Positions 46,681 through 54,924 of a stretch of DNA of 58,713 nt are shown here, piece by piece. The position numbers were made by a program, and so were the translations under genes. The notes under the pieces were generated by a model. It did no database searches. It was not told the origin of the DNA and saw only the letters and a list, made by a program, of their open reading frames with translations. Location of the stretch: assembly GCA_025352405.1 (NCBI GenBank), contig JANXTM010000028.1, positions 1 through 58,713 on the forward strand, in the 5' to 3' direction. The stretch comes from Polaromonas sp. (GTDB taxonomy: Bacteria > Pseudomonadota > Gammaproteobacteria > Burkholderiales > Burkholderiaceae_C). The first letter of the stretch is position 1. Each line of letters opens with the position of its first letter.

Positions 46681-46706
46681 GCCGCCGCCAGGTGACTGGT
46701 GGCGGC
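46681..46706 (+). promoter_or_regulatory. GNRA-capped hairpin upstream of greA
   Basis: GCCGCCGCCAG, loop GTGA, CTGGTGGCGGC: an 11-bp stem with one G-T wobble and a GNRA-type tetraloop, ending 24 nt before the greA ATG. No T-run follows, so it is not a standard terminator. It may affect RNA stability or greA translation. Confidence 0.6.
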
Positions 46707-46729
46707 TTCGCATTTGGAGAAACAAAAAT

Positions 46730-47206
46730 ATGGCAACCATTCCCATCACCAAAATCGGCTCTGAAAAACTCAAGGCTGAGCTGCACCACCTCAAAACGGT
46801 TGACCGCCCTTGGGTTATCAACGCGATTTCGGAAGCGCGCGCGCAGGGCGATTTGAGCGAGAACGCTGAGTACGAAGCCGCCAAGGACCGCCAGGGCTTT
46901 GTCGAAGGCCGGATCCAGGAGATCGAAGGCAAGCTGTCAGTGGCGCAAATCATTGACCCGTCCGAGATTGACGCTGGCGGAAAAGTGGTTTTTGGCTCGA
47001 CCATTGAGCTGCAGGACGAAGATTCTGGCAATAAAGTGACATACCAGATCGTCGGTGAAGATGAGGCTGACATCAAATTTGGCCGCGTCAATATTGGCTC
47101 ACCGATTGCCCGCGCCCTGATTGGCAAGGACGAGGGCGACTCGGTTGACGTGATGGCGCCAGGCGGTGTCAAGCGCTACGAGATCATCGCAGTGATGTAT
47201 ATCTAA
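46730..47206 (+). CDS. greA: Transcription elongation factor GreA
   Basis: A 158-residue factor that rescues backtracked RNA polymerase. The N-terminal coiled coil carries [27 protein letters not shown] with the acidic tip (Asp/Glu), and the C-terminal FKBP-like domain ends [21 protein letters not shown] 46730 follows TTGGAGAAACA. It lies 113 nt after carB. Confidence 0.97.
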   Translation: MATIPITKIGSEKLKAELHHLKTVDRPWVINAISEARAQGDLSENAEYEAAKDRQGFVEGRIQEIEGKLSVAQIIDPSEIDAGGKVVFGSTIELQDEDSGNKVTYQIVGEDEADIKFGRVNIGSPIARALIGKDEGDSVDVMAPGGVKRYEIIAVMYI

Positions 47207-47219
47207 ACCAAGCTTGCGC

Positions 47220-47654
47220 ATGAGATACCGTTTCGGCATCTTGATGGCTGCGCTTTGGTGGGGTAGCCTGACTGGCCTGGGGTTTTTAGTCGTTCCCATG
47301 CTTTTTACCTACATGCCAAATCCGGCTGCTGCCGGTGTAATGGCTGCGAAGCTGTTCACCGCACAAGCCTGGCTGAGCATTGCCTGTGCGATGTTTTTGC
47401 TTCTTGCTTTCAATCCAAAACAGGCGCTGCGGCACGATTTACGGGAACGATATGCTATTAAATTCATAGTAGCTGCATTTTTGCTTGTGGTGCTTGTTGA
47501 GTTTGGTCTTTCGCCGCGGATTGTCAGTGCACGCATTGACGGCGGTAACCTGAAGTTGCTGCATGGCCTGGGAAGTGTGATGTATTTCGGGCAGTGGGTA
47601 TGTTCCGGGTTTGCGCTCTGGTGCCTGAGCCGCCCTGAAAATCCCGCCCATTAG
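47220..47654 (+). CDS. DUF4149 membrane protein
   Basis: A 144-residue integral membrane protein with four hydrophobic helices (residues about 5-28, 43-65, 82-102, 118-138) and the start ALWWGSLTGLGFLVVPMLFTYMP typical of DUF4149. Function unknown. I use ATG 47220; an in-frame TTG at 47214 is also possible. The third helix begins AIKFIVAAF, encoded by a copy of the 17-nt repeat. It lies 13 nt after greA, which suggests cotranscription, and ends 5 nt from convergent folD. Confidence 0.82.
   Translation: MRYRFGILMAALWWGSLTGLGFLVVPMLFTYMPNPAAAGVMAAKLFTAQAWLSIACAMFLLLAFNPKQALRHDLRERYAIKFIVAAFLLVVLVEFGLSPRIVSARIDGGNLKLLHGLGSVMYFGQWVCSGFALWCLSRPENPAH
47455..47471. repeat. 17-nt repeat inside the DUF4149 gene
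   Basis: GCTATTAAATTCATAGT, identical to the copy in lpxB at 38955-38971. It is read as A-I-K-F-I-V, here as part of a transmembrane helix. Confidence 0.75.
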
Positions 47655-47659
47655 CAGAC

Positions 47660-48505
47660 TTACAAACGCTCTGCAGCTTCCAGCGTATTGATAAGCAGCA
47701 TTGTGATTGTCATAGGGCCCACACCACCCGGTACTGGCGTGATGTAGCCCGCCACTTCCTTCACGCCGTCAAAGTCCACATCGCCGCACAGCTTGCCTTC
47801 GGCATTGCGGTTCATGCCCACGTCAATCACCACTGCGCCGGGCTTGACCATGTCCGCAGTCAATACATTGCACTTGCCGACAGCCGCAACAATCACGTCA
47901 GCTTGCAGCGTCATGGCTTTGAGGTCTTTGGTCGCGCTGTGGCAAATCGTTACCGTGGCGTTTTTCTGCAGCAGCATCAGCGCCATGGGCTTGCCGACAA
48001 TGTTGCTGCGGCCAATGACCACGGCATGTTTGCCCCGCAGGTCATAGCCAATGGACGCCAGCATTTTCATGCAGCCGTAAGGTGTGCAGGGCCAAAACCC
48101 CGGCTGGCCGACCATCAGCGCTCCCGCACTGGCGACGTGAAACCCATCCACATCCTTGGCTGGCGAGATCGCTTCAATCACCTTTTGCGCGTCAATGTGT
48201 GCGGGCAGGGGCAGCTGCACCAGAATGCCGTGAATGGCCGGGTCGTTGTTCAGCGCATAAACCCGGGCCAGCAAATCGGCTTCACTGAGCGTAGCAGCGT
48301 ATTTTTCCAGTACGGAATGAAGGCCGTTGTCCTCGCAGGCCTTGATCTTGTTGCGCACATACACCTGGCTGGCCGGGCTGTCGCCCACCAGCACCACGGC
48401 CAGACCCGGCGTGATGCCACGCGCGTACAGGGCGGCTGCGCGCAATGCGACGTCGGCACGCAGTTGTTTTGAGAGGGCATTGCCGTCAATGATCTGTGCA
48501 GTCAT
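47660..48505 (-). CDS. folD: Methylenetetrahydrofolate dehydrogenase/cyclohydrolase FolD
   Basis: A 281-residue bifunctional enzyme that interconverts 5,10-methylene-THF and 10-formyl-[16 protein letters not shown] holds the catalytic Lys; [31 protein letters not shown] and the NADP site [19 protein letters not shown] are diagnostic; the end is [16 protein letters not shown] use ATG 48505 (MTAQIIDG); a start four codons upstream is possible. Confidence 0.97.
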   Translation of the reverse strand: MTAQIIDGNALSKQLRADVALRAAALYARGITPGLAVVLVGDSPASQVYVRNKIKACEDNGLHSVLEKYAATLSEADLLARVYALNNDPAIHGILVQLPLPAHIDAQKVIEAISPAKDVDGFHVASAGALMVGQPGFWPCTPYGCMKMLASIGYDLRGKHAVVIGRSNIVGKPMALMLLQKNATVTICHSATKDLKAMTLQADVIVAAVGKCNVLTADMVKPGAVVIDVGMNRNAEGKLCGDVDFDGVKEVAGYITPVPGGVGPMTITMLLINTLEAAERL

Positions 48506-48520
48506 TTGTATTTTCAAGTA

Positions 48521-48555
48521 AAAACGCCCGTTAGCGCAATGATAACGGGCGCGTT
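48521..48555 (-). terminator. Terminator of the two-component operon
   Basis: CGCCCGTTA (48525-48533) and TAACGGGCG (48543-48551), 9-bp stem with a 9-nt loop. On the minus strand the stem is followed by T5. It ends the sensor kinase-response regulator transcript upstream of folD. Confidence 0.85.
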
Positions 48556-48557
48556 TT

Positions 48558-48574
48558 GCTATAAATAATATAGC
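48558..48574. repeat. 17-nt GCTAT-N7-ATAGC repeat
   Basis: GCTATAAATAATATAGC; with one more base each side, TGCTATA/TATAGCA is a 7-bp perfect inverted repeat. It lies between the response regulator stop and the terminator. Confidence 0.75.
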
Positions 48575-48589
48575 AGAAGGTTGGCGGAT

Positions 48590-49216
48590 TTAAGTTTTTG
48601 CCGTTGTCGAGCCCAGCGCGATTTTCAGCAGGTCAGCCACCGTGTTGGCGTTGAGTTTTTCCATGATGTTGGCGCGGTGCGCTTCCACCGTTTTAATGCT
48701 GATGCCCAGGTCATCAGCAATTTGCTTGTTCAGCCGCCCGGCGACGATGCGTTCGAGCACCTGCGCCTCTCTCGATGTGAGCTTGGCAAGCAGTGCGTCG
48801 CGGCTGGCAGACTGCTGGTGGCCCACAAAGGCTTCCTTGGCTTGCTCCAGCATGCGCTCGACCAAGTTGACCAGGGCGTCTTCCTGAAACGGCTTTTGTA
48901 TGAAATCCATGGCGCCTTTTTTCATAGTGTTCACCGCCATAGGCACGTCGCCGTGACCGGTGATGAAAACGATGGGCAGTGGTGATTTTCGTTCGACCAG
49001 CCGGTCTTGCAGCTCCAGCCCCGTCATGCCGCCCATGCGAATGTCAACGATCAGGCAAGCCACTTCACGGGCGTCGTAGCGGCTCAGAAAAGTTTCAGCC
49101 GAGTCGTAGCAGCGCACCCGGTAATCTTTGCCCTCAAGCAGCCACTGAAGCGAATCGCGCACGCCCTCATCGTCATCAACGACGTAGACGGTGCCTTTTT
49201 TGGGAATCAAGCTCAT
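48590..49216 (-). CDS. FixJ/TtrR-type response regulator
   Basis: A 208-residue two-component regulator. The receiver domain (about 8-125) has the acidic pocket VVDDDEG and phosphoacceptor D58 in CLIVDIRMGG, with conserved Lys in IQKPF. The C-terminal LuxR/FixJ-type HTH is SREAQVLERIVAGRLNKQIADDLGISIKTVEAHRANIMEKL. It acts with the sensor kinase encoded 54 nt upstream. Targets are unknown; the divergent pyruvate dehydrogenase operon is a reasonable candidate. Confidence 0.92.
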   Translation of the reverse strand: MSLIPKKGTVYVVDDDEGVRDSLQWLLEGKDYRVRCYDSAETFLSRYDAREVACLIVDIRMGGMTGLELQDRLVERKSPLPIVFITGHGDVPMAVNTMKKGAMDFIQKPFQEDALVNLVERMLEQAKEAFVGHQQSASRDALLAKLTSREAQVLERIVAGRLNKQIADDLGISIKTVEAHRANIMEKLNANTVADLLKIALGSTTAKT

Positions 49217-49270
49217 GCAAAGTGTCTTTCGTGAACGTCGAGCGAACTGTGCCTGACCATAGGATAACGG

Positions 49271-51820
49271 CTAGATGCTTGCTATGTTATCGGTAGCGGG
49301 TGGTGCAGGTAAAAGCAGGGGCGCTACCGGTATCCAGAAAGTGAACCGGCACCCCACCACAGCGTCCCCATTGTAGAGGTTCTCGGCAACCATCCGGCCC
49401 TGGTGTGACTCCACGATGCTGCGGCACAGCTTGAGGCCAATGCCCATGCCTTCGGCCTTGGTGGAGTAGAACGCCTCGTACAGCCGCCCCATGACCTCGG
49501 GCGACAGGCCCTTGCCAGAATCAAGCACCGAAAACTCCACCACATTCTGATCCTCAATGGTTCGGGGGACCACGCGCAATTCAACGCTGCGCCTTGCCGT
49601 CGGCAGCTGCGCCTGCTCAATGGATTCAGCCGCGTTTTTCATCAGGTTGATTAGCACCTGCTCGATCAAAATCGGGTCCACCATCATGGCTGGCAGGCGG
49701 GCTGCGATGTAATGCGACAGGCGTACGTTGTGCCTGCGCAGCTCAATGTCTGCAAGCTCCATCGCGTTGCTGACCAACGTAGCCACGTCTGCCGAGCTTC
49801 GGTTGGGTTCGCTGCGTTTAACAAAAGAGCGTATGCGCTGAATGATTTGCGCGGCGCGGTTGGCTTGTTTTGCGGTTTTCTCCAGCGCCACCAGCAGGTC
49901 TTCATTGCTGATCTGTTGGCCCTTGATGCGCGAAACCATGCCGTTGCAATAGTTGTTGATCGCCGTCAAGGGCTGGTTTAGTTCATGCGCCACGCTCGAC
50001 GCCATTTCGCCCATGGTGATCAGGCGGCTGGCCGTCTGGGCGCGTTCGTTTTGTTGAAAAGCTTGCTCTTCCGCGTGGCGGCGTGGGGTGATGTCGGTGG
50101 CAATCACCATCTGTGCCAACCGACCGTCCACCCATGTCAGGTAACGCGAGCGTACTTCAAGCCACTTGGCGAGCTTGGGCACGAAGATTTCTGCATTTTC
50201 TGTCTGGGCGGTGGTCAGGGTGTCGGTGGGCAGACCAGCCAGGCCATCCACAGCGTCGAGCGCATCGTCCGTGGGCATGGCAGCGGGCACACCGGCCTGC
50301 GCAATCAGGTTCAGGTGCCCGGACACCTCGCCGCCAAACCATGACCGGTATAACTTGTTGGCAAACAGCAGTTCTTCGCTGCTCAGGGGCGCGACCGATA
50401 CGGCTGCATCGAGTCCCTCCAGAACGGTGGTGAATCGCTCATAGGAGGCTGACAATTCTTCGCGAATGCGTTTCGGCTCTGTGATGTCTGTCATTGAAGT
50501 CATCCAGCCAGTTTGTTGACCGCGCGGGTCAATCAGCGGCGACACGTACATGCGGGCATCAAAAATCTGGCCGTTTTTACGTTTCACGCGCACTTCAAAT
50601 CCGCCCGGGGGGGTGCGGCCATGCAGCTCGTCGTCTAGACGCGCCATTGAAGTGTCCAGCTCGGCCTCAGGCCAGTGCGGAAAGGGCGGCGTACGGCCTA
50701 CCAGCTCAGCTTCGGTCAGGCCCGTCATTTGGCAAAAAGCCGGGTTGACGTAAGTAATGCGGCCCTGCAAATCGAGTGCACGCATGCCGGTCAGCATGGA
50801 GTTTTCCATGGCCCGGCGAAAGTTGGTTTCCGAGACCAGCGCCTGCTGGGCCTGCACCCGTCGCCGCGTGTGACGCCAGTTACCCAGTAGCATCCACACC
50901 GTAAGCGCGCTCAATGCACTGACCAGCCAGAAAAAGCTGTTGCCCACCACACCCAGCGACGCTCTGTAGCCTTGTGCACGAATCAGCAGGCCATTGCCAA
51001 CCGGTGAAACTGGTATTTCATATGCTGCAGCGCTGTCAGACCAGGGCACTAGGCGGGCGGCTGGGTTGCGTGGTGGTGGCTGGTTACCAGCCACCACGGT
51101 GTTTTTGTCGTCTACCAGTGTCACAGCGTATTTGGCTGCTACTTCGGAGGGTACGCCAAAACGCAGCAAGCCGTCAATCGAATATTCGCCCATGATGACG
51201 CCGCCAAATTTGCCTTGCTCGTCCAGTGGAACCAGCAACTGCAAGGTGGGCGCGTTGTAGTCGCTGCTTTCCTGTGGATTGAGCGGGCGCGAATAAACCG
51301 GCTGGCGTAAATCCTGCGCCAGCCCGTAGGTGCCATCGGTCTCTCCCGGCTTGAGCAACTGGCCGGCGCCGCGGACCTGGGTCGCATTGGCGCTGGCCGA
51401 TACATACGCCACCTTGACGCGGCGTTTTGAATCTATCCATGACACAGCCAGCAATTCGGGGTATTGGTTTACAAGCGACTCAGCCTGCGAAATGAACTCT
51501 TCTGCATCTACCTCTTTGTTAGAGACATCGCGGCCTATCCGCATGAGCTGCTCTTGCCGCTCCAGCAGTCGCAAGCGCAACCTTTGCTGGGCATATTCGA
51601 CGTCACGCTTGACGGCTTGCTGCTCACGATCAATCTCTTCAATACGCAGGTAGCCAAAAGCAGCAATGACCGCAGCCAGAAACAACATGACGGCCAGCAA
51701 CGGCCCCAGGGTGATGAATCGGTCTTGGCGGGACGGCGATTGTTTGCGCCACCAGTGCCGCCACCACGCCAGCGTGTGACGGCTTGGTAGCGTTTCAACG
51801 TGTGGAATCAAGATGGACAT
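49271..51820 (-). CDS. Membrane sensor histidine kinase with PAS domain
   Basis: An 849-residue hybrid-free sensor kinase. Order: TM1 (about 35-58), a periplasmic sensor region (about 60-290), TM2 (about 294-314), a PAS domain (about 330-450, FRRAMENSMLTGMRALDLQGRITYVNPAFCQMTGLTEAELVG), a second divergent PAS-like domain (about 460-575), HisKA with H612 (MASSVAHELNQPLTAINNY) and HATPase with N box LINLMKNAAESI and GMGIGLKLCRSIVESHQG. The architecture resembles DctB/FixL-type kinases. The signal is unknown. It is transcribed away from aceE, with its start 302 nt from the aceE ATG. Confidence 0.92.
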   Translation of the reverse strand: MSILIPHVETLPSRHTLAWWRHWWRKQSPSRQDRFITLGPLLAVMLFLAAVIAAFGYLRIEEIDREQQAVKRDVEYAQQRLRLRLLERQEQLMRIGRDVSNKEVDAEEFISQAESLVNQYPELLAVSWIDSKRRVKVAYVSASANATQVRGAGQLLKPGETDGTYGLAQDLRQPVYSRPLNPQESSDYNAPTLQLLVPLDEQGKFGGVIMGEYSIDGLLRFGVPSEVAAKYAVTLVDDKNTVVAGNQPPPRNPAARLVPWSDSAAAYEIPVSPVGNGLLIRAQGYRASLGVVGNSFFWLVSALSALTVWMLLGNWRHTRRRVQAQQALVSETNFRRAMENSMLTGMRALDLQGRITYVNPAFCQMTGLTEAELVGRTPPFPHWPEAELDTSMARLDDELHGRTPPGGFEVRVKRKNGQIFDARMYVSPLIDPRGQQTGWMTSMTDITEPKRIREELSASYERFTTVLEGLDAAVSVAPLSSEELLFANKLYRSWFGGEVSGHLNLIAQAGVPAAMPTDDALDAVDGLAGLPTDTLTTAQTENAEIFVPKLAKWLEVRSRYLTWVDGRLAQMVIATDITPRRHAEEQAFQQNERAQTASRLITMGEMASSVAHELNQPLTAINNYCNGMVSRIKGQQISNEDLLVALEKTAKQANRAAQIIQRIRSFVKRSEPNRSSADVATLVSNAMELADIELRRHNVRLSHYIAARLPAMMVDPILIEQVLINLMKNAAESIEQAQLPTARRSVELRVVPRTIEDQNVVEFSVLDSGKGLSPEVMGRLYEAFYSTKAEGMGIGLKLCRSIVESHQGRMVAENLYNGDAVVGCRFTFWIPVAPLLLPAPPATDNIASI

Positions 51821-52122
51821 AGGGCAGAGTTAGCAGTTTAAGTGACATCGCGGTTACCGCGAGACGTGGTGAGGGGTAGAAAGCGTGTCGATTGGAGTTA
51901 GTCACGCTTTGAAATCTTTCAAATTCCCTGTAAATTCTATAATATGAAATCAAAAAGCACTATTTGAAATTTATTAAAAATTATGAGAAACTAGAGAATC
52001 GAACCTAAATTGCGTATACAAATGGCTGTGCGTAACACGCTTCGACAAAAACCTTGTGCCCGGTTCCCAGCCGGATTCAGGCGGTGATGAACCTAGAGTT
52101 AACTACAAGCAGGAGACAAGAC
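51821..52122. promoter_or_regulatory. Shared sensor kinase / aceE regulatory region
   Basis: A 302-nt divergent region without genes. It holds three perfect inverted repeats: TCGCGGTTACCGCGA (51848-51862); AAAGCGTG/CACGCTTT (51880-51887 and 51903-51910, 15-nt spacer); and TTTGAAATCTTTCAAA (51908-51923). A further half-site TTTGAAAT lies at 51963-51970. A consensus -10 TATAAT lies at 51938-51943, just downstream of the third palindrome, so a protein bound there would overlap the -35 region of the aceE promoter. The stretch after 51930 is strongly AT-rich. Confidence 0.65.
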
Positions 52123-54861
52123 ATGGCTGCAAATCAAGACAACGCAATGAACGCCGGTGCCGCAGGTGCACCGGATAAAGACGCACAAGAAACCCGCGAA
52201 TGGATGGACGCACTGTCCGCCGTGATTGAAAGTGAAGGCCCTGAGCGCGCCCACTTTTTACTCGAACAACTGCTTGAACACGCCCGCCAGAAAAGCATAG
52301 ACATGCCTTTTTCGGCCACTACCGGCTACGTCAACACGATTGAGCCGGACCAGGAAGAGCGCTCGCCCGGCAACCTGGACATTGAAGAGCGCCTGCGCGC
52401 CTACATGCGCTGGAACGCCATGGCCATGGTCGTCAAGGCCAACCGCTTGCACCCGGCCGATGGTGGCGATTTGGGCGGACACATTGGCTCATTTGCCTCG
52501 TTGGCGAGTTTGTTTGGCGCAGGTTTCAATCACTTCTGGCATGCTGAAAGCGCTGAGCCTGGCAAGGAACACGGTGGTGACTGCCTGTACATCCAGGGCC
52601 ATGTCTCGCCTGGTGTTTACGCGCGTGCTTACCTGGAGGGCCGCTTGACGGAAGAGCAGTTGCTCAACTTCAGACAAGAGGTCGATGGCAAGGGCTTGTC
52701 GAGCTACCCGCACCCCAAACTGATGCCAGCGTTCTGGCAGTTCCCTACGGTGTCCATGGGGTTGGGCCCGTTGATGGCAATCTACCAGGCGCGTTTCCTC
52801 AAGTATTTGCATGCCCGTGGTATCGCGAACACTGAAAACCGCAAGGTCTGGGTGTTTTGCGGCGACGGCGAGATGGACGAAGTCGAATCCATGGGCGCGA
52901 TTGGCCTGGCCGCGCGCGAAAAGCTCGACAACCTGGTGTTTGTTATCAATTGCAACTTGCAGCGCCTGGATGGCCCGGTGCGCGGCAACGGCAAGATCGT
53001 GCAAGAGCTCGAAGGCGAGTTCCGCGGCAGTGGCTGGAACGTCATCAAGCTGCTGTGGGGTAGCGGCTGGGACGCTTTGCTGGCCAGAGACAAAGACGGC
53101 ATTTTGAAAAAAATCATGATGGACACGCTGGATGGCGACTACCAGGCCATGAAAGCCAATGACGGCGCCTACGTACGCAAGCACTTTTTCGGTCAGCACC
53201 CGAAAGCGCTGGAAATGGTCGCGCACATGAGCGACGAGGAGATTTTTGAGCTGCGTCGGGGCGGCCACGATTCCAAAAAAGTTTATGCCGCGTTTGCCTC
53301 GGCCGTCAAGCACAAGGACCAGCCCACCGTGCTCCTGATCAAAACCGTTAAAGGGTTTGGCATGGGCAAGATTGGTGAGGGCAAGAACAACGTTCACCAG
53401 ACCAAAAAGCTGTCGGATGAAGACATCAAGGCGTTCCGCGACCGCTTCAATATACCGATTCCCGACAGCCAACTGGCCGACATTCCGTTTTACAAGCCCG
53501 CCGACAACACGCCTGAAATGCAATACTTGCACGAGCGCCGCAAAGCGCTTGGTGGTTATCTTCCGCACCGCCGTACCAAGGCGGACGAGAGCTTCACGGT
53601 GCCAGCGCTGGATATCTTTAAATCAGTGATGGAGCCGACGCCAGAAGGCCGCGAAATATCGACCACCCAAGCCTATGTGCGTTTTCTCACGCAGCTGCTG
53701 CGCGACCAGGCGCTGGGGCCCCGCATTGTGCCGATTTTGGTGGATGAAGCGCGCACCTTTGGCATGGAAGGTCTGTTTCGCCAGATCGGTATTTACAACC
53801 CGGAAGGCCAAAAGTACACGCCCGTCGATAAAGACCAGGTGATGTATTACAAGGAAGATAAAAAGGGCCAGATCCTGCAGGAAGGCATCAACGAAGCTGG
53901 CGGCATGAGCAGCTGGATTGCCGCAGCCACCAGCTACAGCACCAACAACCGCATCATGGTGCCGTTTTATGTGTACTACTCGATGTTCGGCTTTCAGCGT
54001 GTGGGCGATCTGGCGTGGGCGGCAGGTGACATGCAGGCGCGCGGCTTTTTGTTGGGCGGCACTTCCGGCCGCACCACGCTTAACGGCGAAGGCCTGCAGC
54101 ACGAAGACGGTCACAGCCACATCATGGCGGGCACGATTCCCAATTGCATTTCATACGATCCTACCTTTGCGCATGAAGTCGGCGTGATATTGCACCATGG
54201 CCTTAAGCGCATGGTCGAAAAGCAGGACAACGTGTATTTTTACCTCACGTTGCTCAACGAGAATTACGCTATGCCTGGCCTCACGCCCGGCACTGAAGAG
54301 CAGATCATCAAGGGCATGTATTTGTGCAAGCCCGGCACTGACACCGCTGCAGCCAATGCGCCGCGCGTGCAATTGCTCGGCTCTGGCACTATCTTGCGCG
54401 AATCAATTGCGGCGCAAGCGCTGCTTGAAAAAGAATGGGGCGTTGCCGCCAATGTCTGGAGCTGCCCAAGCTTTAACGAGCTGGCCCGTGACGGCCAGGA
54501 CGCCGAACGCTGGAATTTGTTGCACCCGCTTGAGGCGGCCCGCGTGCCCTTCGTCGGCCAGCAGCTTGAAAAGCACCTAGGGCCTGTGGTCGCGTCGACC
54601 GACTACATGAAGGCTTATGCCGAGCAGATCCGTAACTACATTCCCAAGGGCCGGACGTTCAAGGTGCTGGGCACCGACGGTTTTGGCCGTAGCGACTTCA
54701 GAAGTAAGCTGCGCGAGCACTTTGAAATCAACCGTCACTACATCGTGGTGGCTGCGTTGAAGGCGCTGAGCGAAGAAGGCACGGTACCTGCTGCATTGGT
54801 TGCCGAGGCGATCAAAAAGTACGCCATTCAGGTCGAAAAAATCAACCCTCTTTACGCTTAA
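52123..54861 (+). CDS. aceE: Pyruvate dehydrogenase E1 (homodimeric)
   Basis: A 912-residue thiamine diphosphate enzyme that decarboxylates pyruvate and acetylates the E2 lipoyl groups. The ThDP motif is WVFCGDGEMDEVESMGAIGLAAREKLDNLVFVINCNLQRLDG; NLDIEERLRAYMRWNAMAMVVKAN and GGHIGSFASLASLFGAGFNHFW are typical of the AceE type. ATG 52123 follows AGGAG by 7 nt; the frame open from 52054 is not used. First gene of aceE-aceF-BPH-lpdA. Confidence 0.98.
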   Translation: MAANQDNAMNAGAAGAPDKDAQETREWMDALSAVIESEGPERAHFLLEQLLEHARQKSIDMPFSATTGYVNTIEPDQEERSPGNLDIEERLRAYMRWNAMAMVVKANRLHPADGGDLGGHIGSFASLASLFGAGFNHFWHAESAEPGKEHGGDCLYIQGHVSPGVYARAYLEGRLTEEQLLNFRQEVDGKGLSSYPHPKLMPAFWQFPTVSMGLGPLMAIYQARFLKYLHARGIANTENRKVWVFCGDGEMDEVESMGAIGLAAREKLDNLVFVINCNLQRLDGPVRGNGKIVQELEGEFRGSGWNVIKLLWGSGWDALLARDKDGILKKIMMDTLDGDYQAMKANDGAYVRKHFFGQHPKALEMVAHMSDEEIFELRRGGHDSKKVYAAFASAVKHKDQPTVLLIKTVKGFGMGKIGEGKNNVHQTKKLSDEDIKAFRDRFNIPIPDSQLADIPFYKPADNTPEMQYLHERRKALGGYLPHRRTKADESFTVPALDIFKSVMEPTPEGREISTTQAYVRFLTQLLRDQALGPRIVPILVDEARTFGMEGLFRQIGIYNPEGQKYTPVDKDQVMYYKEDKKGQILQEGINEAGGMSSWIAAATSYSTNNRIMVPFYVYYSMFGFQRVGDLAWAAGDMQARGFLLGGTSGRTTLNGEGLQHEDGHSHIMAGTIPNCISYDPTFAHEVGVILHHGLKRMVEKQDNVYFYLTLLNENYAMPGLTPGTEEQIIKGMYLCKPGTDTAAANAPRVQLLGSGTILRESIAAQALLEKEWGVAANVWSCPSFNELARDGQDAERWNLLHPLEAARVPFVGQQLEKHLGPVVASTDYMKAYAEQIRNYIPKGRTFKVLGTDGFGRSDFRSKLREHFEINRHYIVVAALKALSEEGTVPAALVAEAIKKYAIQVEKINPLYA

Positions 54862-54924
54862 ACATTGTTTGTAAAGCGTAGGCTGGCGCGGCCCAGACCT
54901 GCGCGCAACTGATTGGAGAAAAAT

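Noticed and set aside
52489..53568. Minus-strand open frame of 359 codons opposite aceE
   Set aside because: Shadow of the AceE coding sequence; no start signals and no family similarity.
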